Of a stretch of 64,000 bases of DNA, positions 11,398 through 24,900 are shown piece by piece; position 1 is the stretch's first letter, and each line of letters opens with the position of its first letter. The DNA lies in the NCBI GenBank assembly GCA_025618425.1, contig CM046838.1, positions 3,262,715 to 3,326,714 of the forward strand. Direction: 5' to 3'. The stretch comes from Heliocidaris tuberculata. Its lineage: Eukaryota; Echinodermata; Echinoidea; Camarodonta; Echinometridae. A program made the position numbers and the translations under genes. The notes beneath the pieces are model-generated. The model made no database searches. It had not been told where the DNA came from and saw nothing but the letters and a program-made list of their open reading frames with translations.

Positions 11398-14300
11398 CTT
11401 ACCCCTGGATATCGCCCCCAGTCCTGCCATTCCGGTGCAATCTCTCCCATTTTAACAAATGCTTATCTAACTTATTCCTTTTAATAGCTATTGCTTTTTC
11501 TTCATTTTGATATTCTAACAATATTTGAAAACATCTTTCACGTCTGAAAATAGTCAATTACACACACACACACACCCACACACACACGCACACACGCACA
11601 CACACACATGCGCACACACACGCACACATACTACAGTCACAAGACGTTTGTTTATGTGTGGACATACACCAAAACTTTTAAATGGGACCAGAGTCGGGTC
11701 AGCAATTGGTCTACTTTAGACACGCGAGTTACAAAACATTGCTTTATTTATTAGTTTCTTTGTTTGGTTTGTCTTTTTTGACACCCCAACCCCCTTTTTT
11801 AAACTTTTGTTTTCTTCCACCCGGGGGGGGGGGGGGTGGATCGATTCTAGGGTTATATTACTGTACCTATCTCAAACCTAGCGACACAAATAATAAGAAA
11901 ACACTATAAATTATAACAAAATCAGGCGATCGATTTACCGTTAAACTGTGGTTCAGTTCGCTTCATCACGATCTGCAACGTCACAAGTCAAAAGTCAAAC
12001 GTAAATATTCAAAATAGATATCTGCATATTCATGACAAAGTCAACAAAAGAGAAATGTTCTCCATTGTAAAATTACTTTTGTTCCGATTGTATTTTTCAG
12101 AATTTCCACAATTCACAGGACGTCAAGGTATTTGAACAAAGCCTTAACTTAGTACCTTTTATTCTCAATAAATTTACATTTGTATATTATGTGAAATATC
12201 TAGGGATTTACATATTTTGGTGGAATTTGTGAGTTTAAAATGCCATTACTTCTAATATTTCCCTTAGTTCTATTTATGTATGATTTGTGGATTATTTCTG
12301 ATTTTCTTCATGTAGATTTCTTCATTGTATTATTGTCTCATGACTGATTTTTAAAAAAAAATTATAGTAGAGAAACCATACATGCTTGGTAGGAATAAAG
12401 AGAGCCCTATCATGTGGTTCAAACTATAAAATAAAGCAACGATTGTCCTATTGTCAATATCTTGAGTATTTAGATTCTATGTCTTTGATCTTTCTATTTT
12501 TTGGTGGTTGTTTATGACAAAAAATTATACGTAATAATCTCTAAAAGCGCCAAATGAATGTATTCAACTTTTGTTTTTGTTCTTATTTTCACCAAGTATT
12601 ATTCCTTACCGTTAATGACATGTAGCTTCTTCTTAAATCATCCTCAGCTAAGATCCCAATAACAACATAGACTGAATTTTCATAATGTTGGCATATATTT
12701 ATTGATTCGATTCGATTAATTATACAGTTTTGTTTACAGATTACATCATTATGGAATACAATGCATATCTTCATTTAATAATCATCTATGTGATCGTTCT
12801 CACCATGTACTTTTTTACTTGTCCCTTTTTCAGACACTTTTACTCAATCTTTTTTCTTTTTTTTTTATATATGTTTTATTGAATTAACAAAATCATGATA
12901 TATGTATACAAAAAATTATAAATGATTAGGACAAATATAGACAAAATCAAACATACATTAAGAAAAAAGAAGGATATATGTGTATACCATGTACTAAACA
13001 AATGTAAGAAATGCAGCTTACCCATTCTGACAGAAAAAGTTATTGTTTTTCTTTGTTTTGTTTTTTTTACTTATCTTTACAAAACAACTTGTGTAGAGCA
13101 TGAAAAAAAAAAAAAAGTTATCAAAACATACCCCTCTGTCAGAGAAGGAAGTAAAAAATGAGTTGAGGCCTGATCAAAGAATTTTGTTTTCAAAAAAAAA
13201 AAAAAAAATATGAGACTGGGAGGGCACCCGCGACAACCCACCGGCCACCCCGCCCATAAGCCAACCAAGTAAACAATCCATCCATCCCGCAACTCCCACG
13301 TCGGGGCCGACTCCATGTGTATGTAGTTTGCACACTGATTAAATCAAACATACATACTCTCACACACACACGTACACACACTCGCACCCTCACACACCCT
13401 CACAGAGACAACACCAGGACCTTGTAATGTAATGGAGCCGCCCCCGCCCATGGTCGAGACGAGTCAGACGATAAAACAAAACACCAGACTGCAGGCACAA
13501 GAAAGACCAGTGGGACACCACGGAAACCCACCCTATCGACAGATAAAAAATGGTAAGAACAGGCGTCAACTGTTAACATCTCAGAAGTGCTGTAGACAAA
13601 ACAATAATATACAGTGAGCATAATATAGAGCTGTACATGAAAACAGCTTGGAATAAGGTAACATGGTACAACATAATGTATACAGTAATGAAAAAATAAT
13701 CACCTCATTATGTTGGCAGTCATCATGAATTCCATGAACTTCAGTTTTAGAGTAAATCATACAGTATAACAAAATATAACTAGGCATTATTACAGTGAAA
13801 AATACCATCATAGTTTAAAACAACAGCAAAAAGAAAAAAAAACAACAGTATTTTGAATGATCACAATTTAAACTTCCATTTCTTAAAGTGAAGGGCTAAC
13901 TTATTATTCTTTTTAGCAATAGTATATTCCAGATCCTTATTACTAACGGTGTACGCTTTGTAACCTTCATAGGAAGGCACTTTATTTTGGAATTTGCATA
14001 TATAAATGTAATATTTAAGTAAAAGAAATAAAAACGTAAGAAATTTATCATTATCAAAGCCAAAGATTTTTTTCAAAAATTGTAGGGTTCAGAGGTTGCT
14101 TTGTCTTATTTACAATAACTTGAACAGTTTGTTCCCATACAGGCTTGACAATAGGACATTCAACAAACAAATGGATATAAGTTTCTGGGTCTGTGTTACA
14201 AAAGGCACAGTTTGGGGAATCTTTCCTTTCTATTTTGTGCAAAAACTCATTTAAGGCTATTGCTCTATGAAATAATTTAAAATAAAATGAACGAATACGT

Positions 14301-17300
14301 GTAATTATGGTAGATTTAAAATTATTGGCATGGATTTTTTCCCAATTCACTTGATCAGCATCATGGAAATTTCTCCAAAAATTAATTTGTCTTTCAGGAG
14401 TACAAGAGTCTAGAAATACATGTACACTATAAGCATATTTTTGAATTTTCTTAGTACCAAGAAGTTTTGTTCTCATTTCATCGAATATCATATTTGGTGA
14501 CAAATCCGATAAGATAAGCCAATCGTCTGGAATATTTTTCATTAGAAAATTGTACTTCCTCCTATCCTGTGGACTAATATCAAAATCTAACACCAATTCT
14601 TCAAATAACTTCCTGCCAGGAAGAGGAGGGTTAAGTAAATCAGAAATAAAAATAATTCTCTTATCGAACCATTCTTGATAAAGGAAAAACTGTTTTGATT
14701 TTGAATTAATATCTTTATTAAACCAAATACATTGGCAATCACCGATGGATGAGAACGGGATATCCCATTCTAATTTCACAAACTTTTCCCTAAATAAATA
14801 CCAGGTTTGGAGTGATTCAGCTAATTGAGATGATGAAAAGTTATCGAGAACACTTGTAGCGGCATGTGCCTGCCATAGTATATTCTTCTTGGTACTAAAA
14901 TTATCTAAAAAAAGAAATTTCAATCGTTTTCCATAAACCATCATAATTATCATCTAATAACAACTTTACCCAAAGCATTTTCTGTGCCAAAAAGAAACTA
15001 TAGGGATCAACCATGCGTACCAGAAGGGAAATCATTACACATAAAATGTCTTTTGACCCTATCGCTGCCACCGTTCCAAATGAACTTAAACAGTAATGTA
15101 TTCAATTGTTTAAAAAACGATTTAGGTATTTTAATACAAAGTACTGAGAAGAAATAAAGGAGCTGTGGCAGCAATAGGGTCTTTATCACACAGATCTTCC
15201 CTGCAAGTGGTAAATTCCTTGTTCGCCAGCAATTTAAAGTGCTTTCAATAGATTTGAGTTTTACTTTATGGTTAAGATGATACATCTGTTTTGTGTTCAA
15301 AGAAAAATGAATGCCCAATGTCTTAAAAGTGAGTTTATTCCATTTCAAACCTTTCTCAGAAAACGGCTGAGACGGGGAACCCTCTCTTGAGCCAGTCCAC
15401 ATTGCTTCTGATTTGGAAATATTAAGCTTACAACCAGAACTCTCAGAAAAGAAATCAATTGTATCGAACAAAGATTGGAATGAATTCTCTGAGCCATCAA
15501 TAAAACAAGTTGAATCATCAGCTAATAAGGAAATTTTTAAATCATAATTTTCAACAGGTATTCCTTTAATATTAGAATTTTTTCTAATGGCAAGGGCCAT
15601 ACATTCAATTACTAATAAAAATAAATAAGGGGATATGGGGCACCCTTGGAAAATACCTCTTTGCATATCAATAGGTTTGGTCAAATTCCCATAATTCATT
15701 ATATAACTTTTTCTTTCTGAATAAAAAACTTCAATCCAATTAATAAAATTATCACTAAACTTAAATTCTTTTAGAACACATAGGAGAAATTTGTGAGAAA
15801 CACTATCAAAAGCTTTCTGAATATCAAGAAGGAGGATTGCACCTGGAATATCTTTTGTTTTTGTATATTCAATTATATCAGTGATTAAACGAACATTATT
15901 TCCAATATTTCTTCCTTTTAAAAAACCAGACTGATCTGAGTGAATTAGATATACCAGACATCTTTTAAGCCTATTTGCAATAGTTTTGGCTAAAATTTTA
16001 TAACCAACTGTCAAGGGAGATATGGGTCTATAATTTTTCAAATAAAAATTATCTTTGTCTTTTTTAGGAATCAAAGTAATCACTCCATTTCTTTGGGAAG
16101 AGGACATTAAACCATTTTGCAGAGAAAAATTAAATGAACTCAGAAGCATATCTGAAATGTCCTTCCAAAATACAATATAGAATTCCACAGGCAACCCGTC
16201 GAAGCCAGGCGATTTGTTGTGTTTCATAGAAAGAACAGTATTATATAATTCTTGTTCAGAAATTGGTTTATCAAGGAAAACTTTATCATCTTCATTTAAA
16301 CTAGGGATTTCTATAGAATCTAACAAGTTTTCAATGGTTATAGACTGAGCAATATCATATTCCTCTTCATACAACTTCTGATAAAAGGAGTGAATTTGTT
16401 CAAGTATCTGCTGTTGATTTACAAAAATATTTTCATTCTCATCTTTTAATGTAAATATAGTCTTCTTTTCTCCCATTCTCTTCTCTAGATTACAGAAATA
16501 CCTTGAACTCTTTTCCCCTTCCTCAGCCCACCTAATTCTGGAACGTATGATAAGACCTTTAGTTTCCACTTCTAAGATATCATTTAATGCTTGAACTAGC
16601 ACCTCTTTTTCAGAAATAAATTCTTCATTATTTATATCGTTACTTAATTTCTTATCAATCTCTTTTATATCCTTTAACAACTGTGTTTTTGCAAAGAGTT
16701 TTTCTTTCTTTTTTCTAGCACAATATTCTAAACACGTTCCTGTTATCGTGCATTTTAGAGCATCCCATAAAATATTGGGATTACAATCAAAATTTAAATG
16801 AATGACTTTGAATTCATTTATTTTTTGTTTAATAACTTCGATGAAACCCGAATCATTGTGTAAATATTGACATTTAAGTTTCCAGAAAGATTTACCTCGC
16901 ACTGGCTGAGTTCCTTTAAATTTCAATGTAACAGCAGAATGGTCAGACTGAATACCCGGGATTATTTTGGACTGTAAACAATTTGTAATGAAATTTTCTG
17001 AAACAAGTATAAAATCAAGCCGAGACAGAACTTTAGGATTCTTTTGGTGCCTGGAGTATTGCTTCAGATTTTCATGGAAATTACGCCAGATGTCACATAA
17101 ATTAAAATCCTCCATTAAATTAAGTAGCATATTACTTGCTTTTAAATTCGAATGCGTCTCCCTGCCTCCCCGATAATCCAAAGGCCCCAAAACTAGATTA
17201 AAATCTCCAGCACATAATACTGAGGAATAATGAAACTGGTCCAACTTACTGAAAACTTCCAGAAAAAAATCAGGATCATCATTGTTTGGACCATACAAGT

Positions 17301-18488
17301 TAATCAAAATCAAGGGTACATCATTAATATTTGCAGATATTATTATATATCTACCATTTGGATCATTATACATGGATTTAAAAGTCAGAGAAACACGATT
17401 GCGGATTAATATGGCTACTCCTCTACTATTAGAAGTATAACTTGAAAACCACATCTTTTCTCCCCATTGTTGTTTCCAAGAAATTTCATCTGTTTTAGAA
17501 GAGTGAGTCTCTTGGAGAAATACTATGTCAGCCTCAAGAGATCTTAAGTAATGAAATATTTTTCGCCGTTTAACATAGTCTTGTAATCCCCTGCAGTTAA
17601 AAGTTATTAATTTCACATCCATGATTTTGACTGGGAAATAACTATTCTCAAAAATTCTGAATCAATTTGAAGATTAAAAATGAACACAAGACGAAATGAC
17701 TGCCAACAGAAAACAAAAACACTCAACATCATCATAGACTTTTACTCAATCTTGTATGATTGCTTTGATGTTGGGTATATCATTCATCAAACATTGAGTT
17801 CATTGGTAGGGAGCATGGGTGTCGATCCCGGGGGATGAGTGGTATATATCCCCTCCCCCCCCCCAAAAAAAAAGGGGGTGGGGGTGGCCTGTATTATCAT
17901 CCCCCAATAATTTTGGATATAAAGTAAATAAGAATTATGATACATTAACTTAAAACTAATAATTTTAGATAAAATGATTACTGTAAAATATCATTTGGCG
18001 TTCTTGTTATCATATCTGGTTCGTTTTTCAGAGGGACTCATATTAGATCCAGATTATGTGACGGCCGTGCCAAAAAGCTGCAATACAGATACATCCATAG
18101 TAGGTTACATGCATTAACCAAAGGCAATAGCGCGTCCCAGGTGTTAACATGTAGCATTATTTTTGTAACGGAGGTAGATACTTGTGTTGGAAGCAATAGG
18201 TATTATTTATTGAAGTAAGGTAGCTGAAGTAGAAAAAAAGAATCAAAATAAGAACAAGTATATTAAAAACATCCAGAAATAGTGGTAGTGGTGGTAGAAG
18301 TTGAAGAAGAAATATTAATAGGAATAGTAGAACTAGTAGAAGTGGTAATAGTAGTATAGTACTGGTACTAGCAGTAGTAGTACTGGTAGTAGCAGTACAT
18401 GTAATAGTAGTAGTAGTACTAGTGACAGTAGAAGTAGTAGTAGTAGTAGTAGTGGCAGTAATAACAGTGGTGGTAGAATTAGTAGTAA

Positions 18489-18529
<41 letters not shown>

Positions 18530-18678
18530 CTAGTACTAGTGACAGTAGAAATAGTAGTAGTAGTAGTAGCAAATACTACTACTACTACAAGTAGTAGTAG
18601 TAGTAGTCTTAGTAGTAGTGGCAGTAATAATAGTGGTGGTAGAAATAGTAGTAATAGTAGCAGTAGTAGTAGGAACAG

Positions 18679-18719
<41 letters not shown>

Positions 18720-18758
18720 GTAGTAGTAGTAGTAGTAGTAGTAGTAGCAACGGTACTT

Positions 18759-18810
<52 letters not shown>

Positions 18811-18821
18811 AAGCAGTAGAT

Positions 18822-18860
<39 letters not shown>

Positions 18861-18889
18861 ATAGTAGTAGTATAGTAGTAGTAGGAGTA

Positions 18890-18958
<69 letters not shown>

Positions 18959-21900
18959 ACAGAGGTGGGAATGTTTCTTATTATGGTTTACCTCCTTTTG
19001 TCCGTTTCAGTTCCGGGGTGATTACAAAGGCAACTCATTTTCAACATCAGGAAAGGTCATACTCGATGATTCCGGATCTTCTACCGAGGGTTCCATTAGG
19101 TCATGGACAGTTCCCCTCCCCTTTTCGTCGAATACTCGTTTCAAATCTGATAATAAGTACCCGTCGCCTGTGGACTCCAGTATGTCATGTCCGTCCTCTT
19201 CCCCTCACAAGGTTAGTATGATTTGTTGGCATTTATCTCAGGCCATTATGGTTGTTACCTGAATTCAGTTTTTTTTCTGATAATGATGAAGACTGTGGCT
19301 TCTTGGTTGTCCGACACATACTTTCGCGACAGTTAGCCCGCGATTTATATCCTACAACCAGTTAGACCCAACTTCGGAAAACCGAGCACAGGTATATACT
19401 CCGAAAATAGCGTATAACGCACGATGAATTTAGAGCCCTCATCATTCAGTGCAAGGCAGTGTGTGTACAAAAGGAACGGAAAAAATCAGATGTTTGTCAT
19501 TTGAAAGTTATGTCAGTATGACGAAGCGTTCAAGGACTTTGAAGGTTAATTGAAAAGCAGCATTTTTTTAAAAAATGTATATCATTAGCAAGTTGACTTT
19601 GCAAGATTTTCCCCATGCCTTTTGTACACTGCCTCGCAATGAACGATGAGGGCTCTATAATCATCGTGCGTTATACGCCGTTTTCTGAGTAAAATCTGTG
19701 CTCATTTTTTCGAAGTTGGGTCTGATCGACAAAAAATTTCTCCCTTCAACCCTAGACCAGTCACAACACCTAACCCTAAACCTAAGCCTAACCTAAAACC
19801 CGTTTGAAACCTAAAACCTTACCCTACAGCTTTGACGAAATATAGCTCCTGGCGCTCCATCATTATTACCCCGGTCATAGTATGACGCTTATGGTGCAAT
19901 ACAGAAAAAAAATGATACACTTCTTTAAATCATTTAATCTAGTGGTAGTAATACCAGCAGTAGTATTAGTAGTAGTAGACAATATGTTATAACTATCAAA
20001 CGTTTTAAAAGCTTTAGATTGAATAATATAACTTGCAGATTAAGTTCAGGTACATCGGAAATCGTGAATTAACACTGGGTAAAAAACAAAAATGGGAAAT
20101 AACATTGCTTTCTTGGTGAGGGTTAACGACAAAATCTTAAAGGGATTGATTAAAGCTCATGTACAGTATTGGTAGCAAAAAGGAAAGTGAAAAGAAACAT
20201 GTTAAATATAGTCTCATGTTGTTCTCCTTGTATCAAAAGATGTCTGTAAGAGATCATTTGGTATTCCATCTTTGATTTCTGGTGAATTTCAGTGTAAATA
20301 TCTGTCAGGAATGCTTGATCACTGCCATTATGCTAGGACCCTTCCACTCCGACGGCTCCCCGCACAGCAATCTTGGGGCTTCGCATAGAGACAGCGTGTG
20401 TGCACTGTGTGTAGCTACTCATTATTGGTTTTACACGTGTGTGTACAGTGTGTTACGATCCAAAATCCTCAAAAGATAAGAACCGAACAAAAGATATTAA
20501 CTTTAGATGATATGTAGTTTCTTTTAATATCTACAAATATTGAGACATGGAAATAATACAAAAATTACAACTATTAAGCCTACATTTAGTAGTAATTAAA
20601 TCAGCAAAGACTTACAATTTCTCAGCTAGGAAACTCTTAAACCACAGAATATGAATGCAAGGTATGAGTCCAGAATGTTCTTGAAGTGTAGAGTAAGTTG
20701 GCTGTTAATCACAGTAATAATCCAAAGTATAAATCCAAATGGTATGGTGTCCAACTGGTAAAAGAAGATTCCAGAAGATCTAGCCGAAAAATGTCCAAGA
20801 TAATTCAGGAAGTCATCGATGTCGGCGACGATGTCGATGACGATGTCGATAATGGGGTTGATCACGATGTCAATAACGATGTTGACTGCGATGTCGATAA
20901 TGATGTCGAACACGATGTCTAATACGATGTCAATAATGATGTCCAAGATTAAGTCCAAGATGAGGTCCAAGACGATCTCCACAGGTTGATATCAATATCA
21001 TCAATACCAGATGGTGATGACTGAGAATTTACGCAATATATGCTCCACGATGTAGTCAGGATATAAATTCTGAAATTTCTGTGGAAGCTCCCAGCTTATA
21101 TACAATCTCAACTCTTAATTAGAATTTTCTACCTTCTACTACAACATTCATGAAAGTTTGGAACTTTCTTGTAAGTTCCACATACTTCTAGTTGTAACAA
21201 ACAAAAGAAGGGGATTCCAATGAACTATTTATAGACTCATTGCAATATTTCACTCTTACTAAGAAGTTCATGCAAAGGTCAGGTAAACAACATGTTCTAG
21301 CATGTAATTGCATTGTTACTAGCATACAGTACATCAGACATAATGTAATGATCTAGAATGATTTTCCTCTGCTGGATGTGCATTATTTAATCTGCAATTA
21401 ATGATTCTTTCACTGTTACAGAGTACACTGACCTTTACATCTGAATAATGATTTCTCTTCTAGAAATTTCTATGTTCATAAAAATATAAAGAAAACTGGA
21501 AAATAACTTCCTTCCAGAAGATTCTTCAATTATATAACAAGTGTATAGCACATGCTGCCTTTGTTGGGATTTTACGTGCCTGTCCCGGCACATAAATTAG
21601 TTTTTGCCTCTTATTTGTTTAATATTAAACTTTAGGAGGCGAAACCTTCACAGTGTCTTAGTATTGCTAGTATCTTGCTATTTATCAACAAAAATTGAAG
21701 AAATCTGACGAACACTTTTTGAGGGCTTACCAAAACTTTACGTAACCTTTAACTTTGTGAAAAATTCAAAAATCAGCTCAAATGCCAGTGAATTGTGTGC
21801 AGTCCTCTAACTACATATATAATTAAGGATATGTGAAAGTATGAGAGAAAATGGAACCCGTTTACTATCCTAAAAAAGAGAAAAAAGCGATCGATCGCTA

Positions 21901-24900
21901 TAGCGCAAGTCGCTCGGCTTCTTCGCTGCGCTGCAGTCACAAACACCAAGCACCAGCGCTTGGCGATTTCAGAGCGGGTTTCCAGCCCGTGAAGAAATAG
22001 GGATTCGTTCATTGTACGGTATTCTGTCATAGAACCGTAAGAGTTCTTTAGGATTCGGTGGTACTCTATCCCGACATCAATGTTCAATATTATATCCTGA
22101 TATATAAACGACCGATCAGCTTATAAAACTCAGGCTATTCCTGCCTGACCTAAAGGTTTGCAATTATGATTACAACATTAGCTGGAACAGTGATTTTTTT
22201 ATTTTTTTTCAATCCTAGGCAAAGTTAATCAATCCCTTTAAAGGTTTTGAAGTTAAAAATAAAGTTCAATTCTGGTTATGCGATTACATTTTGAAAGAAA
22301 CTGTCGCAAAGTAAAGGTTGATCATGTACAATTAGGAACTAGTGTATGCCGTGAGTTCATCACAATGGTAAGATATCTGCCCAATATCGTAGATGCACAT
22401 GCACTGCACACATAATAGTAATAATGATAATAATATTATAAATAATAATAATAATAATAATGATAATAATGGTCATGTTTAGCTCTTAAGTCCGTAACAC
22501 TCCTGGCGCTACAACATTATTACCCCGATTATATAGACGAGTCAGTTTACAGAAAAAGTGCCCCCCAACCCCCCAACCCCCCCCCCCCCAAAAAAAAAAA
22601 CCCCCAAAATGCGACAAAAGGTTTTTCACTGGTTTCCGGGGTTCTTTGACGTCAGGAATAACATAGTAAAAACCTAAGAAAATTGGACTTCCGGAAAGTG
22701 GTTATTTTCAAAATGGCGTCCAAGACGGCCGCCAGCATCTAAAAATAACTATAAATCATGAAATATGCATCCAAGAGATGTAATTTTGGTGCCTATACCT
22801 AGATTTTGGGGGTCGAGAAATCCATTCTGACCACTTACAATGTGTTATTGGGGTCAGGAAACCTGGAAATCCAAGATGGCGTCCAAAATGTCCGCCAATT
22901 TCCTAAAAATGACTGGAAGTGAGGTACTAATCGCGGTAGAGAGGTAATATTCAAGATTAAAAACACATTTATGGGCTCATGATATCTACTGATACACGTA
23001 AAAGTATCAAAAAGTACAGGAGTAGCATTACTTCAAGACGGTACCTTATATGGTCACCATTTTGGCATCCAAGATGGCCGCCGCAACCTAAAAATAGCAA
23101 TATATCATGAAATGTTCATCATAGAGATGTAGTTTTTACGTCTATACCTAGGTTTTCGAGGTCGAGAAATCCATTCAGACCACTTAAAATGTGTTATGGG
23201 AGTCAGGAAACCTGGAAATCCAAGATGGCATCCAAAATGGCCGCCAATTTTCTAAAAAAATTCCGGAAGTGAGTATTAATCACAGTAGAGAGGTAATATT
23301 TAAGATTAAAAACACATTTATGGGTTCAGAATATCTACTGATACTGTAAAAGTATCACAAAGTACCAGGGTAGCCTTACATTCAAGACGGTGCATCGATA
23401 GGCTACCATTTTGGCATCCAAGATGACCGCGGGCACCTAAAAATAGCCATAAATCATTAGATACCCATTTCAATTCTGATGTCTATACCTAGATTTATTT
23501 TAGTCAAGTAATCAATTCAGACCACATAAAATTTGTAAACCTGAAAATCCAACACTGCGTCCAAATGGCCGCCAAATTTCCTAAAAATGACCGGAAGTGA
23601 GTTACTTTTTACAATTAAGATGTATTTTTGAAGATTAAAAGTACATCTAAGTGGGCAGGATATTTAATGATATGCGTCAAAGCATCATAAAGAATTAGAG
23701 TAGCCTTACAGTCAAGAATATCTAAGATAGTTGTCTTTGTTTATTCAAGATTGTAACCAGCACCTGAAAATAGATATAAATTATGAAATATTCATCCTTG
23801 GGATGTAAATATAGTGTATATAACTAGGATTTTGTGGTCGAGGAATCTGTTCAGACATGTAAAATGTATAATGGCGGTCAGAAAACCTTGAAATGGAAGA
23901 GGCGGTGAACAACAACAAAAAATCTATTATACATTCTCTTGTAACTGGACGCTACTATTTACAAGAGAAAGTTGTGTAAAAGTATATACTATAGAGATAA
24001 AGTTATCCATCGGTAGTCGAAGAAATATCAGTAAGTAATATCAATAAGTAATACATGCAAACCTGTATCCAAGATTGCTGCCATTATGCCATCCAAGATG
24101 AAAGCCGACTCCTAAAAATGGCCATAAATCCCTGGATATCAATCCTGTAGTTGTAATTTTGGTGTCTATACGTTGGTTTGCGGGTCGGAAAATCCATTCA
24201 AACCAGTTAATAACACGATCGCAACTACTTTCGAAAAATCTACTCAAGGGCAATTTCAATACCCTATTGCATTGCCATTAGAAATAATGTTTGGATCAAC
24301 TTACGTTATACGTCATTTTAATGTTCGCCCATCACTAAAGGTGATAGACAAGGCTATTGAAATTGCCTTATTGCACTATTGCCTTATTGCACTATCCATA
24401 AACTCATAAGGACAATTATTAATAGGGATTGCTTTTCATAATAGGAGAAGAGGGTCGCGGCTATTCATAATCGAAAAAAGGGTAATTACTCATAAGGACT
24501 GCTATTCATAATAAGTCATAAGGGTCGCTATTCATAATACCAAATCGGGGTCGTTAATCATAAGGATCGCTACTCATAATTGAAGGAGAGGGTCGCTATT
24601 CATAATCGAAGAAGAGGGTCAATATTCATAATAAGAGAAAAGGGTCGCTATTCATAATCGGAAAAGAGGGTCGCTATTCATAATCACCCCTTATCACTTC
24701 CACAGCTGTCTCATTTTTTTTCTTCAAAAGTTCCCCTTTTATTTTAATAGCGCACCATTCTCTTTCAATAATGCCCCCTCTCTCTTGCCTGTAAGTGCCT
24801 CTGGAGAGGACAAAACGCTTCTTGAGATGTATTTCATAGTGTTTGTCTTTTGGATTAACCCTTCTGACGAGTGGCGAAATGAGATTTTCAAAAACCCAAA

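Larger units (their letters stand above)
6903..12835 (+). repeat. Six tandem intronic units, each holding a microexon or its remnant
   Basis: A recognisable unit start (about GTAAAGAAAGCATGTATGCTTGGTAGGCATAAAG, written here by consensus in two parts: GTAAAGAAAGCATGTATG and CTTGGTAGGCATAAAG) recurs at about 6903, 7535, 8378, 10138, 10612 and 12369. Short units (U1, U2, U4, U6) carry a 15-nt microexon site. Long units (U3, U5) carry a tRNA-headed SINE and a 27-nt microexon. U3 and U5 share the same SINE, so it was present before they duplicated. Later insertions are unit-specific: a MITE in U3, a truncated LINE in U5 and the big LINE in U6. The copies are clearly diverged. Confidence 0.75.

Noticed and set aside
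18157..19021. Long poly-Val, poly-Leu and poly-Ser/Thr reading frames on both strands
   Set aside because: They come from a (TAG)n array whose period keeps all frames open; no start, splice or composition evidence for a gene.
20626..20982. 118-residue Asp/Ile/Val repeat protein
   Set aside because: It lies in the 12-bp minisatellite of a solo LTR and is open on both strands for that reason.
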